This document shows, piece after piece, positions 1 through 13,106 of a stretch of 64,000 bases of DNA; position 1 is the first letter of the stretch, and every line of letters begins with the position of its first letter. The stretch comes from Litomosoides sigmodontis (taxonomy: Eukaryota; Nematoda; Chromadorea; Rhabditida; Onchocercidae): NCBI GenBank assembly GCA_963070105.1, contig OY718803.1, positions 3,454,507-3,518,506 on the forward strand, read 5' to 3'. Made by a program: the position numbers and the translations under genes. The notes beneath the pieces were generated by a model. That model was not told the origin of the DNA, did no database searches, and was given only the letters and a program-made list of their open reading frames with translations.

Positions 1-158
1 TTCAAAAGACGCATGCCAATATGGCAATATGTTCCGCACCTCTATCTCTTCCAGAACACTTTTGCCATTAAGATCTCAGCAATAAATCTGCTCAATTACT
101 TCATGTCGCCGGTTTATTAATTGCGAGAGGATCGTTAAACATTAAAATGTCAACTCTA

Positions 159-3054
159 TCAAGAGAGAAATACACAAACTTGGAAGAGGGAACTTGGAGA
201 AGCAGGTCCGAAAGGGAAATTCCTATACATTTCAAAAGTTGGTGACATAGTTTGAGCCGCCTGCTGCATAACGAATGCTGCATAGGTCGGTGACATTGAA
301 CGAGCATCCATCGGTCCGCTCGGCATTCTTCCAAACGGCAAGCCATACGGAGCCTGATTCTGAAGTTCAGCAATCTTAAACCAATAGCGACTACTCTTAC
401 AACGAAAAATTTTGATAAAATTAGAAATGATTCAGAAGTGCATATGTAATATGCCAGCTAATCTACCATCTATTGTGGAGAAAATTCAAATTTCGACTGT
501 GAATATCATATAGATTTTAGTCATTTAAGTTATATAGATCATATAGACATAAATCTATATTTTCAATAATAACCTCACTACTAATTCTAAATCTCATGAT
601 ATAACTTAAACCTTAAGGGTTCCTGATCTTTTCCTTTTGGAGATTGCAATACACTGAACAGACACTACTCTTACAGTCACTTTTCCTGTGGAATATAATC
701 CATTCACCATACACTTATGTTTTGTAACTGGAAGATTAGAGAATGATTAATATAATCCAAGTTCAACAGCCCACAACACCATACGCTCCGCAACTGTTTC
801 AGTACCAAGAGGAAAAAGCTACTGCATTTCTGCATTCTCTTTTCAACACGAACCTCTTGGAAAAGTGCATAGCTACTACAAAATCACGTGACATAGTCAA
901 TGTCGCATGGTCAGACACTATCGGATACTAAAGCTGACTGAACGTATGTACTTTCTTTAAATGACATGACTTCGATATGTCACTGTTCATTTACTTGTAA
1001 AACTTTATAACTGTTTGTTCGTTTTCTCCGAGCATTTTTCCTTCTATACGCCGCTCTATACCACGTTAATTCTTTTGTTTCCACATTTTTTTTTTCGCTT
1101 TTCCTCTCATATGCCTTTATATTCGTGTCCAGAATGCCGCTCTTTAAAAATGAAAGATGAGGAAAGAAACATGAATTTCATGTACAACCACTTGTTTGTA
1201 CCTTTCTTTTACCATTTCGGTGATTTTCTTTTAATTAAACAACTTGAGCCAATGAGTTTTCTACTCTTTTTGTTGTTGGTTTATTATATCCTTTCTCTAT
1301 CCCATCCAAGTACGATTATACAAAAGCGAATGTTTATTCTGATAACATTCTATTCGCCTTCGGAAGACAAAGTCTATATATCCTATTTTGCTCAGTTCAA
1401 AGATTTGTCCAAGGAACCGCTCGATTTCAAAGAGATGCAAGATTTTATAACGTTACATCATCACATTTTCTGAAGACGAATGGAATATTGTTGTTAATAA
1501 CTGCCCATGACTGACGGCAGATTAACATCAGAAGCTCCTCTCTTGCACACTTCTGCTGGGATATTTTTTGAAAGCTGGTAAATCATTTAAGCAGCACAGT
1601 CACTAAATGAACCAATCCTTTACTCCTTTATTTGAAATTATTTGGAGGTACCTAGATTTTGTCATATCAGTATGATATCTAGAAAGGATGCATTTGAACC
1701 AGCCAAACATGGCAGAAAGCAGGATCTGGGAAGAGACAAAGATCTTGAGCAGTTTCGACATCCCTGTATAACGAAGCCCATATTCCAGTGCATCAGTTAA
1801 ATGTAAGTCCAGTAGATGTTAGTCAGAGCAGCAGTAAATTTCGAAAACTGGTGCACTCAATCAAGAGAAATAGAGTAAAGCTAAGCCAGCCTCCAGACAC
1901 TTCTCGTTTCCAGCTTCTATCTCATATGCTTCCAGTTACTAGAATCAATCATTTCGATGTTTCTCAGAAAATCTTAACTCATAACTCAGTCTTCTAAACC
2001 CAAGACTTTAACATAATCGGCAGGCATTAATCATCCAAAAATGCGTTTTTAGCTTATTCCAAAGCAAGGACCACACCGCATATTTCATTCTTTCACACGT
2101 TTTTTGGAAAGCGTTTCTAGTGCTCAGCACTCAGATTATTAATTGCCAATTCGTCAGATTTCTAGCTTATCCTCTTCCTTCGGGTTATTTCTATTTCGTT
2201 GAGATAAACCAAGCCATGAATGTATACTACGAAATGATTTGTACTTTCTTAAACACAAAGCACCCTTCAACTCTCCATCTCAAACCTTCTTATCTGATTA
2301 AATATGAAGATAACTTGGGACAGCTTAAGAGCAACATAGTACCAATCTCTTTCTTCATCTATCCTTTTTGGGAAATAGCTTTGAAGAGAGACAAGATGGT
2401 ATTAAAATCATTCAAATTTATTTTCAACCTTATTATATCACTTTATTCTTTGTAAATGTTTCACCTAAACTACATGAGAATCAAATTCTGTTAATAGAAA
2501 TATCAAAATAGAATAATAAAGTAAAAGACCTTACCGGTAGGAAAAACGGATAAAACAGTGGCAATGGCCCATACGTTGGAGATAGAGTGGCAGCTGAAAA
2601 AGTTGGAAAAGTCGGCGAGGGTTTCACAAAAGCGCCAGGCTTTGAACCTGAAAGGAGAATAAGTTTAGTAATTAAATACATTATACGGGATGTGCATGGA
2701 AAACCTCAATCAGGACTTCAAACAATACAGCCATACATGATCTCATAAAGTTCGCACGTGATGGCAACAAAAACTTTTTAATTCCTTCCTTCCTGAAGTT
2801 CAAGGAGCAAAGTATCGACACCAAACATAACAAATAGTTAAAAGAAATTTTTGAGAAAGAATGAGCAGGAATTTATGTCAATGATTAAATGCAGCTATTA
2901 AAGAGAAATTAGAAAGTTAGAGGTGGAAAAAACTGATTTTCATAGTCCGTAAGACTGATAAAATACGAAAAGGAAAATGGTTGGTAATGTCACTTGATAA
3001 CAAAATGATATTATCATACAAATCGTAACATTCAAAACAAAGTTGATAATTTTC

Positions 3055-3092
<38 letters not shown>

Positions 3093-6000
3093 GACTTATT
3101 TCATACTTCTCAGTCATATAACTCATACATATTATTAGATAAACTAAAGGTGATCGTTAACTGTGAATAAACCAGATGTGAAAGATATGTAACAAGCAAA
3201 AAAGAACATCAACATCAAGTTCGCTAAGAAGAAATGCGGTCAATTTTTGGCTAAAAAGACAAAAAATCAAAAGTGAAAAATTCTCTATCAATGGATGGAT
3301 TAACATGCAAAGACTATATTGCACTACGTTTTGCATTTTCAACTCCTGCCCATCTCATTTCCTTCCCTCAGCCCTTTCCTAACCAACCATTCTTTTTTAT
3401 AACACTACTGTCAGGAAACTAAGTAAAAAAAGTGTAATTTTAGTAATGCACTATGTCAGAATAAATGATAAAAAATAATGCATCGTTCTCAAAAAGAACT
3501 GTGGCTAAGAGAAAAAAAAATCAAAACTCAATACTGTAATGAACCACTGCATAACCTTATGTAATGGTTCGTTACATTGTTCAGTTCTCATTTCTCGTTT
3601 TCACAAACTTGCTTCTAACCTTATATTCACGTCCTATTTCAGTCTTCCTACCATTTTAGGCACATTTTCCATCTTTTACAGTGATCACTATTACTCCTAC
3701 CACTCTTTCCCTCCCACTGCCATCATATCACCATCGTCCCACAATTATCACTTTCAATATGATGTCTACCTTTTCTCTTAAAGACGAAACAGCAAACTGC
3801 TCACACAATACAGCTCAAAACGTACCGTTGTTAATATATGCACGAAAGGAAAACGATAGATAAGATAGAACGGAAGACTAACAACTGTAATGCTAACAAC
3901 TCCTGAACATATAAGAACTAAATGGGTACGGGGCACTAAAAGAGATGAGCTGTGGTACGAACATTACACATAATTATTACGGAAACTGCCTCTTCTCCAC
4001 ACTATGGAGCAGTCCTACCTCGATGGCTAGAGATTGTAACTATGACCCCACTTATCGTAAGCATAACTAATTGGTCATATGATGGTATGCAGGAACAAAG
4101 TACCAAGAAGCAAAAATAGGCAGAAACAATTACAACATAAAACATGATCATTCGAAATGAAGTCTCTAGATATTCCGCTGGTTAGTGACCGCCGGTTTTT
4201 TGGTGGTGATAAAACGAATAATTATTGCTTTAACAAAAATCAAACCAATTATAGAAGAGGATGGTGTCCTTGTTTCCAGCTCTGTTTCCAGGGCCACGTC
4301 TTTTTTATCCTCCGTTAACTGATGAGACGACTGCGCCGTTTCTACGTCATCTGCATCATTCCTGCAAAATGCACTGGTAGAAATTCTCAACTAGTTCACG
4401 TTTCAGCAAATAGCTCTATTATCACATTATATCCCTAGCTTCCATAAATGTAAATAACCAAGGGCTAATCTATTTCATTTGTTATTCATTATTACATAAC
4501 TATGTAAAAACCTGGCGTAAACCCAGGAGAAATTTATAAATAATGACGTAAAGACGAAAGTACCAGAAAGTGTTGCTCCTCAATTTTCTACAATTTTCAC
4601 TGACCAAAATGAGAAATAAGTAATTTTTCTAACAAACAAAGTAAAATTCAGAAGAGGGAAGATGCGAATCAACTGTCTTAAAAAATTGCACACATTAATT
4701 ATTCAAAAAAGCTTCGCAGGCAATGGACAGAAAAACTAAATAAGTTGCTCTCCTCATTTATCCTGCTGCATGAAAATCTCATCGTGAAATATTCAAAATC
4801 AAACCTCAGATTTACATGTCATAAAAGAAAAAAATAAAAGGAAACATATTACAGTTGCATTAGTCTAATAAACATAAAGTGTTTCAGAACCACGAAAGTA
4901 TTGATGAACCTTTGCAATTATATGAGTACGTCCATAATTTTTTGGTAACAATCAAAGATTGCTGTATACCGCAGCACAGAAGCAGTAACATAGTAGAGTT
5001 CTAAATGAACTTCACACAAACGCTTATCGTTGAATGTTTCATAGAAACGTAGAAGAGGCATAACTACTGTATACTGGGGGAGAAAGGAAAAAGATTATAC
5101 TATAGCAAAGCGGTAGGGTATTGCAGGCAGTTAAGCCCAGCTCGACCCTTTGGTGTTTCTGAACAAACTAATTCTCTCTAATGGCTATGTTTCTGAACAG
5201 ACCGGTAATACAAGTTTCACAAAAAAAGTGAAAAAGCAAATATGAAAAAGAGAAGTAAATAAAGAAGCAGTACCGAAGAGCAACAAAAACGACTCATGAA
5301 ATTAGTATGCTAGTTGACAGAGTATCTTTTCCTTCCCTCTCTCCACTCACCTTCCGAATCCTTCTCATTAAAATTTTTTCCCGAAGCGCAGAACATTATA
5401 AGCATGGAAAAGACGAAAAAGAAGGAAAGCTTCACGTTGAAGTCAAATGGGACAAACCTGCGGAAGACTTTCACTTCATCGGCGCCATCATCAGCAGCGC
5501 TACTCATAACGGTGACTCCCCGTGGGATATCTACTGGAGAGATTGTCGGACAGTATGTCGCCAACAATAACACCGATGGGTATATGAGCAACAGTATTAA
5601 TAATGACAGCAGCAAGAAGAGCCAAATGGCAATAACAGCACGAGGCGAACAACAATACCGAGAGGCAATGAGAAGGATAACCAGGGCCGGCAGCCAACCG
5701 ACCCTTTTGGCTCATTCGATCCGTGATACTGCAACTGATAAGTGATGATGGCGGTAACCGTGTTAAGCCAGGATAATTCCCAGAGTGATGATATCTGTAT
5801 GGTCTATACTGTTTCTTCTTCCTCCTGAAAGATGTTTGCAGCATTATAATTACGTTACAAAAACACCCCCTCACAAACCATCCTCCTTTCAACGTAACTG
5901 TCTTTCCATTCCGGTCCACTTCATTCAGTAAGTACGTAAGGGTCGGAAAGGTTCTCCAGAGTCACAACCACTACTAGCAACAAGGCAGACGTATATAGAA

Positions 6001-6255
6001 AAAGCCTCTTAGATCCGCCCGTCCCTCGCTCTTTTCCTCCAAATATCGCAAGAGCAGAAAAAAAAAGGTACTACTTCATTGTTGTTCAGGGGAAAGCACA
6101 GATAGCGAAATGCATCGCAGAGAGTTTGTGGTGGAAAAAAGGAAAGGAGAGAGAAACATGAGCTATGCTATAGCCAGCTGAATAAATGGTCAGAGGAGAG
6201 GAAGAGGAGGTGGAAGGGATGTGCTTTGTTCTTTGCACATCTATAAAATAGACAC

Positions 6256-6291
<36 letters not shown>

Positions 6292-7008
6292 ATACACATA
6301 TACACACTATGTCGATACTAAAGACGTCGGTCCTGAAACTCTTACGTGTGCTTTGAAGAAGCTGTACGCATAAAACGGTTGGCATTAGGATAATCTCCCC
6401 AGAGACTTCCCGCATCTTCCCAATCCCCTTGCCCAATCTCGATTTCAATTTGTTGAAAAAAGAATAATATGCAGTTAGCTATTTTCGCTACTATTGCAAA
6501 CTCTCCTTCCGATTTCACTCACAATACCGCTGTACTCTCTCCAAACAGTATCTAATGTTAGGAAGAGTTAGGAGACGCAAATTTAGTTCTGCATTTCTGG
6601 GACGTCAAAATTTGCTAATAGACAATTTAAAACTTATGTTGCCAAATGACAGCTGGCTGAAAAAGACTGTGCCCTACGGTAACAGGATATATATACACAT
6701 ATGCATATGGCTATCGCGGGAAAGATAAATGAAATGAGAAAGGCACAATTTAGAAAATGTATGGAAGATAAAGAAAGATTGATTCAGAAATGCATCAAGC
6801 AATCTATCGTGGCACCCGCTCACCTTCGCCTGCTCTCTCTTTTCATGCTATGCAAATCAGATGTAACTTTTCATTATCATTTCCCACGACTGCTTCTCCG
6901 ATACTTCCCGATTACGTGTTTTGCAAAATTGCGCACTTTACTTTAACTGGAAGTAGAGACCTTATCCCAATCTTAATCACTCCAATCTGATACATCGTTC
7001 TCGGAGAC

Positions 7009-7043
<35 letters not shown>

Positions 7044-10000
7044 GATACGTGTTACGATGCAAAGAGCTGACTAGCTCATTGGTGACCTCTTGGCTGTACG
7101 CTCTATTATTAGAGTTGAATAGGAAGACGGTAAGCCGGGGGTTAGTTAAACTTGCGGCAAGAATGAATGAGTGGGAAGACGAAGTTGCCAGGGATAGGAT
7201 GGAGGGAGAAAGGCGAGCGGGAAGTGGAACAGCTGTGGTGTCCATTCAAACTGTGACGTTGAGGGTCGTTTATATGGCCCTCCAAAAGCTCCGACCTGTC
7301 ACCCTCCTCTGGCACACATAATACTGAAGGCTCCGGGGAGGGGGGAAGGGAAAGGAGGGGGAAGAGACGTTCTGTTTGGCGGGAACCCTAATAGACCACA
7401 AATGGGTACCCTTGCCGACCACTCTCCATCTACCTCCTCCTTCCCTTCAAACCTCTTATGGACCCTCTAATTCCCCCGTTACCCATCTTCACCCATATTC
7501 TTCCCTTCCCTCCCAACTTCATTTAACAATTCGAAATATCAGTGCTACTAAGCTGCCATATAATAGCTCTTCTTAAAATATGAAAAAGAGAAAGATGGAG
7601 TAGGTAACTGAAGAAACAATGCAAATGCTGCGTAATCTGTCAAGCAGATTAGAGCTGGGTCGTTCACTTACTTACTTCCCAACTCTTGCACACACTCACG
7701 GCACCTCAAATTCGCTACGTCAGTCTTTGATGCCATTCCACCATTTCTTGTGCAGTTATCTCCCAGTTTTCCCGTCGTCAAGTTGTCACTCTTATAGACC
7801 GTTACACGGAAACTGGCTGCGGTAGCTACTGGATTATTCACAACTTTTCCAGGAAAGCCATAGCACTCTGGATGTAATGCTTCTGCAAGTTCTACTACTC
7901 GGATATTTCCAGAAATAAAACAATCCTGCTACCACGCTTCAGATAACTGATATTAAAACTCGTCTCTCACTCATTCCGACACTTTTCCACGCAATATATT
8001 AGTGGGAAAGAAGTTGTACAGAAACGGGAAATTTTCGGCCAATTAATAATTGGAAATGGCTAATGATTTCGATCAGCGAAGGAACATGTGGTAAACTAAA
8101 TATAACAATTATTTTGTGAAGAAGAGTCACCCGATCAACCACCATCGTACCCACTTTTACTACCCTTCTCTGCTCATTTCCATTTATCTATGGACACTCA
8201 AATTACCTAATTGAGAACTCTTCAAAGAACGAGAATTGGCATTATAAATAACGTGCCACTCTTTTTCTTCAAGTTTGAATTTTAATTACGAATCATTTCT
8301 TGAAGACCTTGAAAGAAACAAATTCTCTCTTCTTGCTCTAGAAGTATCCAGAACAAGCCGCCTTCATCACCTCCCACATGATACAAATGACGATAACGTC
8401 ACTAATTGATGTTGTCCACCAAAACAACTGCAATGATAATTGAATTTTGTTGTATATGCTTCTCAAAACCAGTTTTGTGTGGTTTCATTGTAGCCAGTTA
8501 CCACTGTAGACAAAAGTTTTCATTAAATTACAGGATGTTATACTACAAGTGAGCACATAACGTTCACCTTCAACTTGTCTGTTCATAAAGTCTCAAAAGC
8601 GGTCCATTGTTTAAGATAATAAAACATTGATGTCGAAAATAGCTATGACATACTTCTTTGCCTTTTGTCGCCTTTCATTCCCGTCCTCCTTCTTCCTTTT
8701 CTTTTCTCTTACAGTTTTCAAATTTCATATTTGTTTTTAAAAATAAAGAAATAATGTTGTACGAAGGGAAGACACGGGAAAGGATTAGATCACATTTAAC
8801 AGCGATCAGCGACTATTAAAATGATAAACGGTTATGAGCATCTGCGCACTCGAAGCTTAACCCTCGCTGACATATTCATATGTACTATGAGCTTCATTTA
8901 ATGCCACCGACATTTGGTATTGAGAGAAGAAAATCGAAATACTTTTGGACACCGCAAGGGCAATTTCATATTTGAACATGGAAAACTGTTATCTTAAATG
9001 TCCCAAAATATTCATGAAAAGAAAGCAGAATGACTTTATTTTAGAAAATAATTACAAGTTCAATTTTTCCGTTGATTGCTAAACTATTCTGATATTCGAC
9101 AGATGCCACCTCTCAATTTCACTCGGAAGAAATTGAATCAAGGGAAACGTGGGTTAGATAACTCTAAGAACTTTACACCTCCATTTCTCACTAGTGAGTT
9201 AATATCAAGTTACACTGCCCTCCTGACTTGTATCACCACACAACATGTAAATTAATGAAAGGCAGAGAGATGGAAATACAGATGAAAAGTGTTGGGAAGA
9301 TTGTCGCAAGGATTGCAAATGGAGTTTAAACAAAGTTCGTAACAGAAATAATAAGAAATTGTATTTTTTCTTATGAACGAATGGAAAGCGGTAAGCTTAT
9401 TCCACTGACTCCTGTAGCGATAACTAGGAACTGGAAGGATTTATTACTGCTTCTTTCTAGAAAATCCACTTTCTCCAAATTATCACATCACCTTTCCATA
9501 ATTCACTTTAAATGCCTTGTAGCATGATTATTACTATAATTAACAATAATTAATAGTAATTAATAATAATAATAATAACAATAATAATAGTAATAATTAA
9601 TAAATAAATAATAAATAATAAATAAATAGTGAATAAATAATAAATAATAAATAAATAATAAATAATAAATAATAAATAATAAATAATAAATAATAAATAA
9701 TAAATAATAAATAATAAATAATAAATAATAAATAATAAATAATAAATAATAAATAATAAATAATAAATAATAAATAATAAATAAATAATAAATAATAATA
9801 AATAATAATAAATAATAATAAATAATAATAAATAATAATAAATAATAATAAATAATAATAAATAATAATAAATAATAATAAATAATAATAAATAATAATA
9901 AATAATAATAAATAATAATAAATAATAATAAATAATAATAAATAATAATAAATAATAATAAATAATAATAAATAATAATAAATAATAATAAATAATAATA

Positions 10001-12992
10001 AATAATAATAAATAATAATAAATAATAATAAATAATAATAAATAATAATAAATAATAATAAATAATAATAAATAATAATAAATAATAATAAATAATAATA
10101 AATAATAATAAATAATAATAAATAATAATAAATAATAATAAATAATAATAAATAATAATAAATAATAATAAATAATAATAAATAATAATAAATAATAATA
10201 AATAATAATAAATAATAATAAATAATAATAAATAATAATAAATAATAATAAATAATAATAAATAATAATAAATAATAATAAATAATAATAAATAATAATA
10301 AATAATAATAAATAATAATAAATAATAATAAATAATAATAAATAATAATAAATAATAATAAATAATAATAAATAATAATAAATAATAATAAATAATAATA
10401 AATAATAATAAATAATAATAAATAATAATAAATAATAATAAATAATAATAAATAATAATAAATAATAATAAATAATAATAAATAAATAATCATAACAATA
10501 ATAATAAATAATAAATAATAATAAATAAATAATAATAACAATAATAATAAATAATAATAAAAGTCTTTCTGCAATATACCTTTCAGTGTTCTTCGAAACA
10601 AGGTGATGGCTCTACTACAGGAAATCAAGCGCAGCTCAGCTCAACATCAGAGCCAGGTAATCTTTAACCATTTCATCACCTAGGTGTTTCATTGATCGCT
10701 CGTATTCTTTAACGCACTTTGACGTTTACACATATCGAAGGTAAGTTCTGAAGAATGAAAAATATAACTACAAAACCCGAACTTTCTGCACTATCGAACT
10801 AACACTTTACAATTCAATAATTAATTCATCAAAAGAATGATATACACGCTACCACAGGGCAATACTTCACTTATATTTTCCTCATAAAATAATAAGCCAA
10901 CATGCAGGGTCAGTGGCGCAATAAAGACTACTGTCATCTTGTTTTCTCGGCTATTACTAGCCATGTCTTAATGTCCCTCACCGTGCACTGGCACTTATGT
11001 GTCCAAAAGTGTTGCACAAAATTCGTTCATATCTTGACAAATATAATCTTTATGAATGATAAAGAGCGAAGAAATAGCAAGGAAGGACGGTTAATTAGAG
11101 ATTTCAGTTGTGGTGAGGAAATGGATTTTGGATAGTAATATCAAAGGAACTTCGAAATTTAGTTCTATGATCGCAGTGTCTCCTCTTTTGCTACCTCTTC
11201 AACGATTCTCCTGCTACTTATTTGGTAACTTCCCTACCCAGCTTGTCTTTTTACTTCCCTGAAACACCTACAGATTTAACCAATGAGAGGCTGACCATAG
11301 CAAGATCCATTCTAATATCTAATGTACTCATTCCTTACCATGGAAGAAAGGAATTGTGATAAATAGCAAGCTCAATGACGACCTTAAGTAAACCAGTACA
11401 TCTGTCAGTGCATTTTATAAAAGAATCAAATATTGAAGATCTTAAAGGCAGAGAATAACAATTTTATTTCTCATTTCAAATCAATTCAAACACATGAAAA
11501 GGAACAAACAACTCAGACAGGTTCTAAAAGTGTACGGATGAAGACAAATGCGGTGGTAAGATTCTGCTAGCTTGGTTCTCAGCACTAGCGTAGTTTGTCC
11601 CCATACTGACGGAATTCTGAGAAACTGACGTAATTTTATCTGCTTTTTCAATTATAAAAAAAAAATATGAACTGATACTCGATGCTATCTCTTGAAACCC
11701 ACGGTAATGTTATCTTTTAAACAAGCTAATTACATCATTCCCACCCTCCTCTTCCCTCTCTATACTAAACATTATTTCACTTTGAAAAGAGTAAGCAAGC
11801 ATACCATGAACTTTGTGTACATTAGGAAACAATTATCTCACTCCCTCTCCTCTCCCCCCGTTATGAATATGCAAACTAAAGCTTTCTGCTATAAACGTTA
11901 AAATATATTTTTAAAAGAACTGGAATATAAAGCAAATCATATCATAAAATGTTAGCCCCGAGGATAAGGCTGTCATAAAAACGGAGATAGAAATTCAAAT
12001 CCGTAATGTAGCAATGGAGTGATCAAATTCTAATCCGGAAATATTGATGAGAGATGGTGATCGTTCCTCACATGTAATCCTAAAAGCTTCTGCAACCGAA
12101 AATCTCCTCTCACAGTGATTTTTAACCTAATCCAAACGATGGAATGTTTGAAACAATTAACTAAATTCTGACTGTATATTTCGCTGATATTCCTCCAAAC
12201 AAGTGGTCGAGTGGTCATTCTTACAATGCCAAAACAGCAATACGGTAACAAACACTCATTTTCCCTAAGCATAAAGAGTAGGTGTAAATGATGCAATAAT
12301 AAGTGAATGAATGAATGAATTCCAAGTAAGCATTTCTCATGTGAGGAAGAGATGGCTTGGATACGACGACCTAATTGTGTACGTGATGAACCCGCTCGAT
12401 TTCACTTTCGAGATCTTTAAAGCTAAGTAACTGTTTTCACATAAAACATTTCAAGACTAGAATCATTCACTTCTAACCCTTCAAAACTGCTAACTATTTA
12501 GTCCTACTTGACAGTCACTCCCTTCCCTCCGTCAAAACACACGCCACAAACTTACGATTAAAATAAACCACGTTTGTTTTTTTGTTTACTTCGCTATCCC
12601 TATTCTCTGCAATACATTGTTTGTAAAGCGTCGAGCATCTTTGCACTCTCCTGCTCGGAACGCTCTCATTCCCAACCAACTGCTACTGACAAACGCAATG
12701 CCTCTCAGTTTTACCACTGCTTATTGTCATCTTTTTTTTTTGTGACGCGCTCGCTGTTTTGAAGGGAATAGGTGAAGATAAGTTGTAACTTAGGAAACGT
12801 TATGTTAGACGGTAGACGGAATTAAGGTAAGTAAGTGTAAAAGTTTGCTAGTGTTAGTGCTAACTTACTGGAACAGGACGGGCAGGATATTCAGCAGCGT
12901 TTTCACTTCTCTTATCAAATGCCCTTCCTCCTCCTCCTGCATGCCAAGCGAGGTCGAGGTTGGCAATCCAACAAGGTGCGCAGATTGTCACG
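159..12992 (-). CDS. Unrecognised proline/serine-rich protein, four exons with very long introns
   Basis: I do not recognise this protein. Proposed coding exons on the minus strand are 12942-12869, 4361-4246, 2647-2535 and 359-159. Each junction has GT-AG borders and the phases agree (2, 1, 0), giving 167 residues. A CTTCAG acceptor at 12993 may take a spliced leader, so the transcript could begin at 12992. The N-terminus is acidic (MQEEEEGHLIREVK), then comes a charged segment (NDADDVETAQSS) and a C-terminal half rich in Pro, Ser, Thr, Phe, Tyr and Met, with two SPTYG/SPTYA-like repeats and a QQAAQTMSPT segment. There is no signal peptide or obvious fold, so it looks disordered, like the tail of a regulatory protein. 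It is head-to-head with the twisted-gastrulation gene, about 115 bp apart. The three downstream exons are better supported than the first, and further exons could lie in the long introns. Confidence 0.42.
360..2534 (-). other. Third intron of the unrecognised minus-strand gene
   Basis: About 2.2 kb between two exons of the proposed gene. It holds AT-rich sequence and scattered open frames that lack splice context or recognisable protein character. I see nothing else in it. Confidence 0.35.
2648..4245 (-). other. Second intron of the unrecognised minus-strand gene
   Basis: About 1.6 kb of AT-rich sequence. The only marked element is a short TA dinucleotide run at 3055-3091. Confidence 0.35.
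3055..3091. repeat. (TA)n microsatellite
   Basis: Uninterrupted TA alternation of about 37 bp inside a proposed intron. Confidence 0.9.
6252..6290. repeat. (CA)n microsatellite
   Basis: CA dinucleotide run with one CG interruption near its left end. Confidence 0.9.
7004..7045. repeat. (GA)n microsatellite
   Basis: GA dinucleotide run broken by one GGG triplet. Confidence 0.9.
9651..9780. repeat. Tandem array of a 7-bp unit (TAATAAA)n
   Basis: About 18 copies of a heptamer made only of A and T. The sequence before it (from about 9540) is irregular TAA/TAAA. It runs directly into the decamer array that follows. Confidence 0.88.
9791..10480. repeat. Perfect tandem array of a 10-bp unit (AATAATAATA)n, 69 copies
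   Basis: 690 bp of the decamer without a visible mismatch. Because three units make 30 bp, the opposite strand stays open and reads as a 10-residue Tyr/Leu/Phe/Ile repeat. That frame is an artefact of the repeat, not a gene. Degenerate AAT units continue to about 10560. Confidence 0.95.
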
Positions 12993-13106
12993 CTGAAGTA
13001 CAGCAGTGTATTTAAATTGGTGGTGAGAAAAACAGTGAACTAAAAGATATTCTCGCTTACTCGAGCCTCACGTCTCACTAATCATAATGATGTAATTGAG
13101 AATGAA
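12993..13106. promoter_or_regulatory. Candidate bidirectional promoter / 5' leaders
   Basis: About 115 bp separate the likely 5' end of the minus-strand unknown gene from the twisted-gastrulation ATG. No clear TATA box is seen. Two short ATGs (13088 and 13102) precede the chosen ATG at 13107 out of frame and stop almost at once, so they could act as upstream ORFs. Calling this a shared promoter is inference from the gene arrangement. Confidence 0.3.

Larger units (their letters stand above)
4362..12868 (-). other. Long (8.5 kb) first intron of the unrecognised gene
   Basis: No exon I could support lies here. Open frames around 5310-5919 on both strands, at 6086-6448 and at 7049-7321 run through low-complexity sequence and resemble no family. 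The stretch contains CA, GA and AT-rich repeats, and the heptamer/decamer array at 9651-10480. If the first exon at 12869-12942 is wrong, most of this would be intergenic. Confidence 0.35.

Noticed and set aside
5310..5919. Overlapping long frames on both strands
   Set aside because: They lack splice context, a family signature or consistent composition, and lie in low-complexity intron sequence.
9597..10628. 343-codon open frame on the minus strand
   Set aside because: It is read entirely from the AAT heptamer/decamer repeat (30-bp periodicity keeps it open) and has no protein character beyond a repeated Tyr/Leu/Phe/Ile string.
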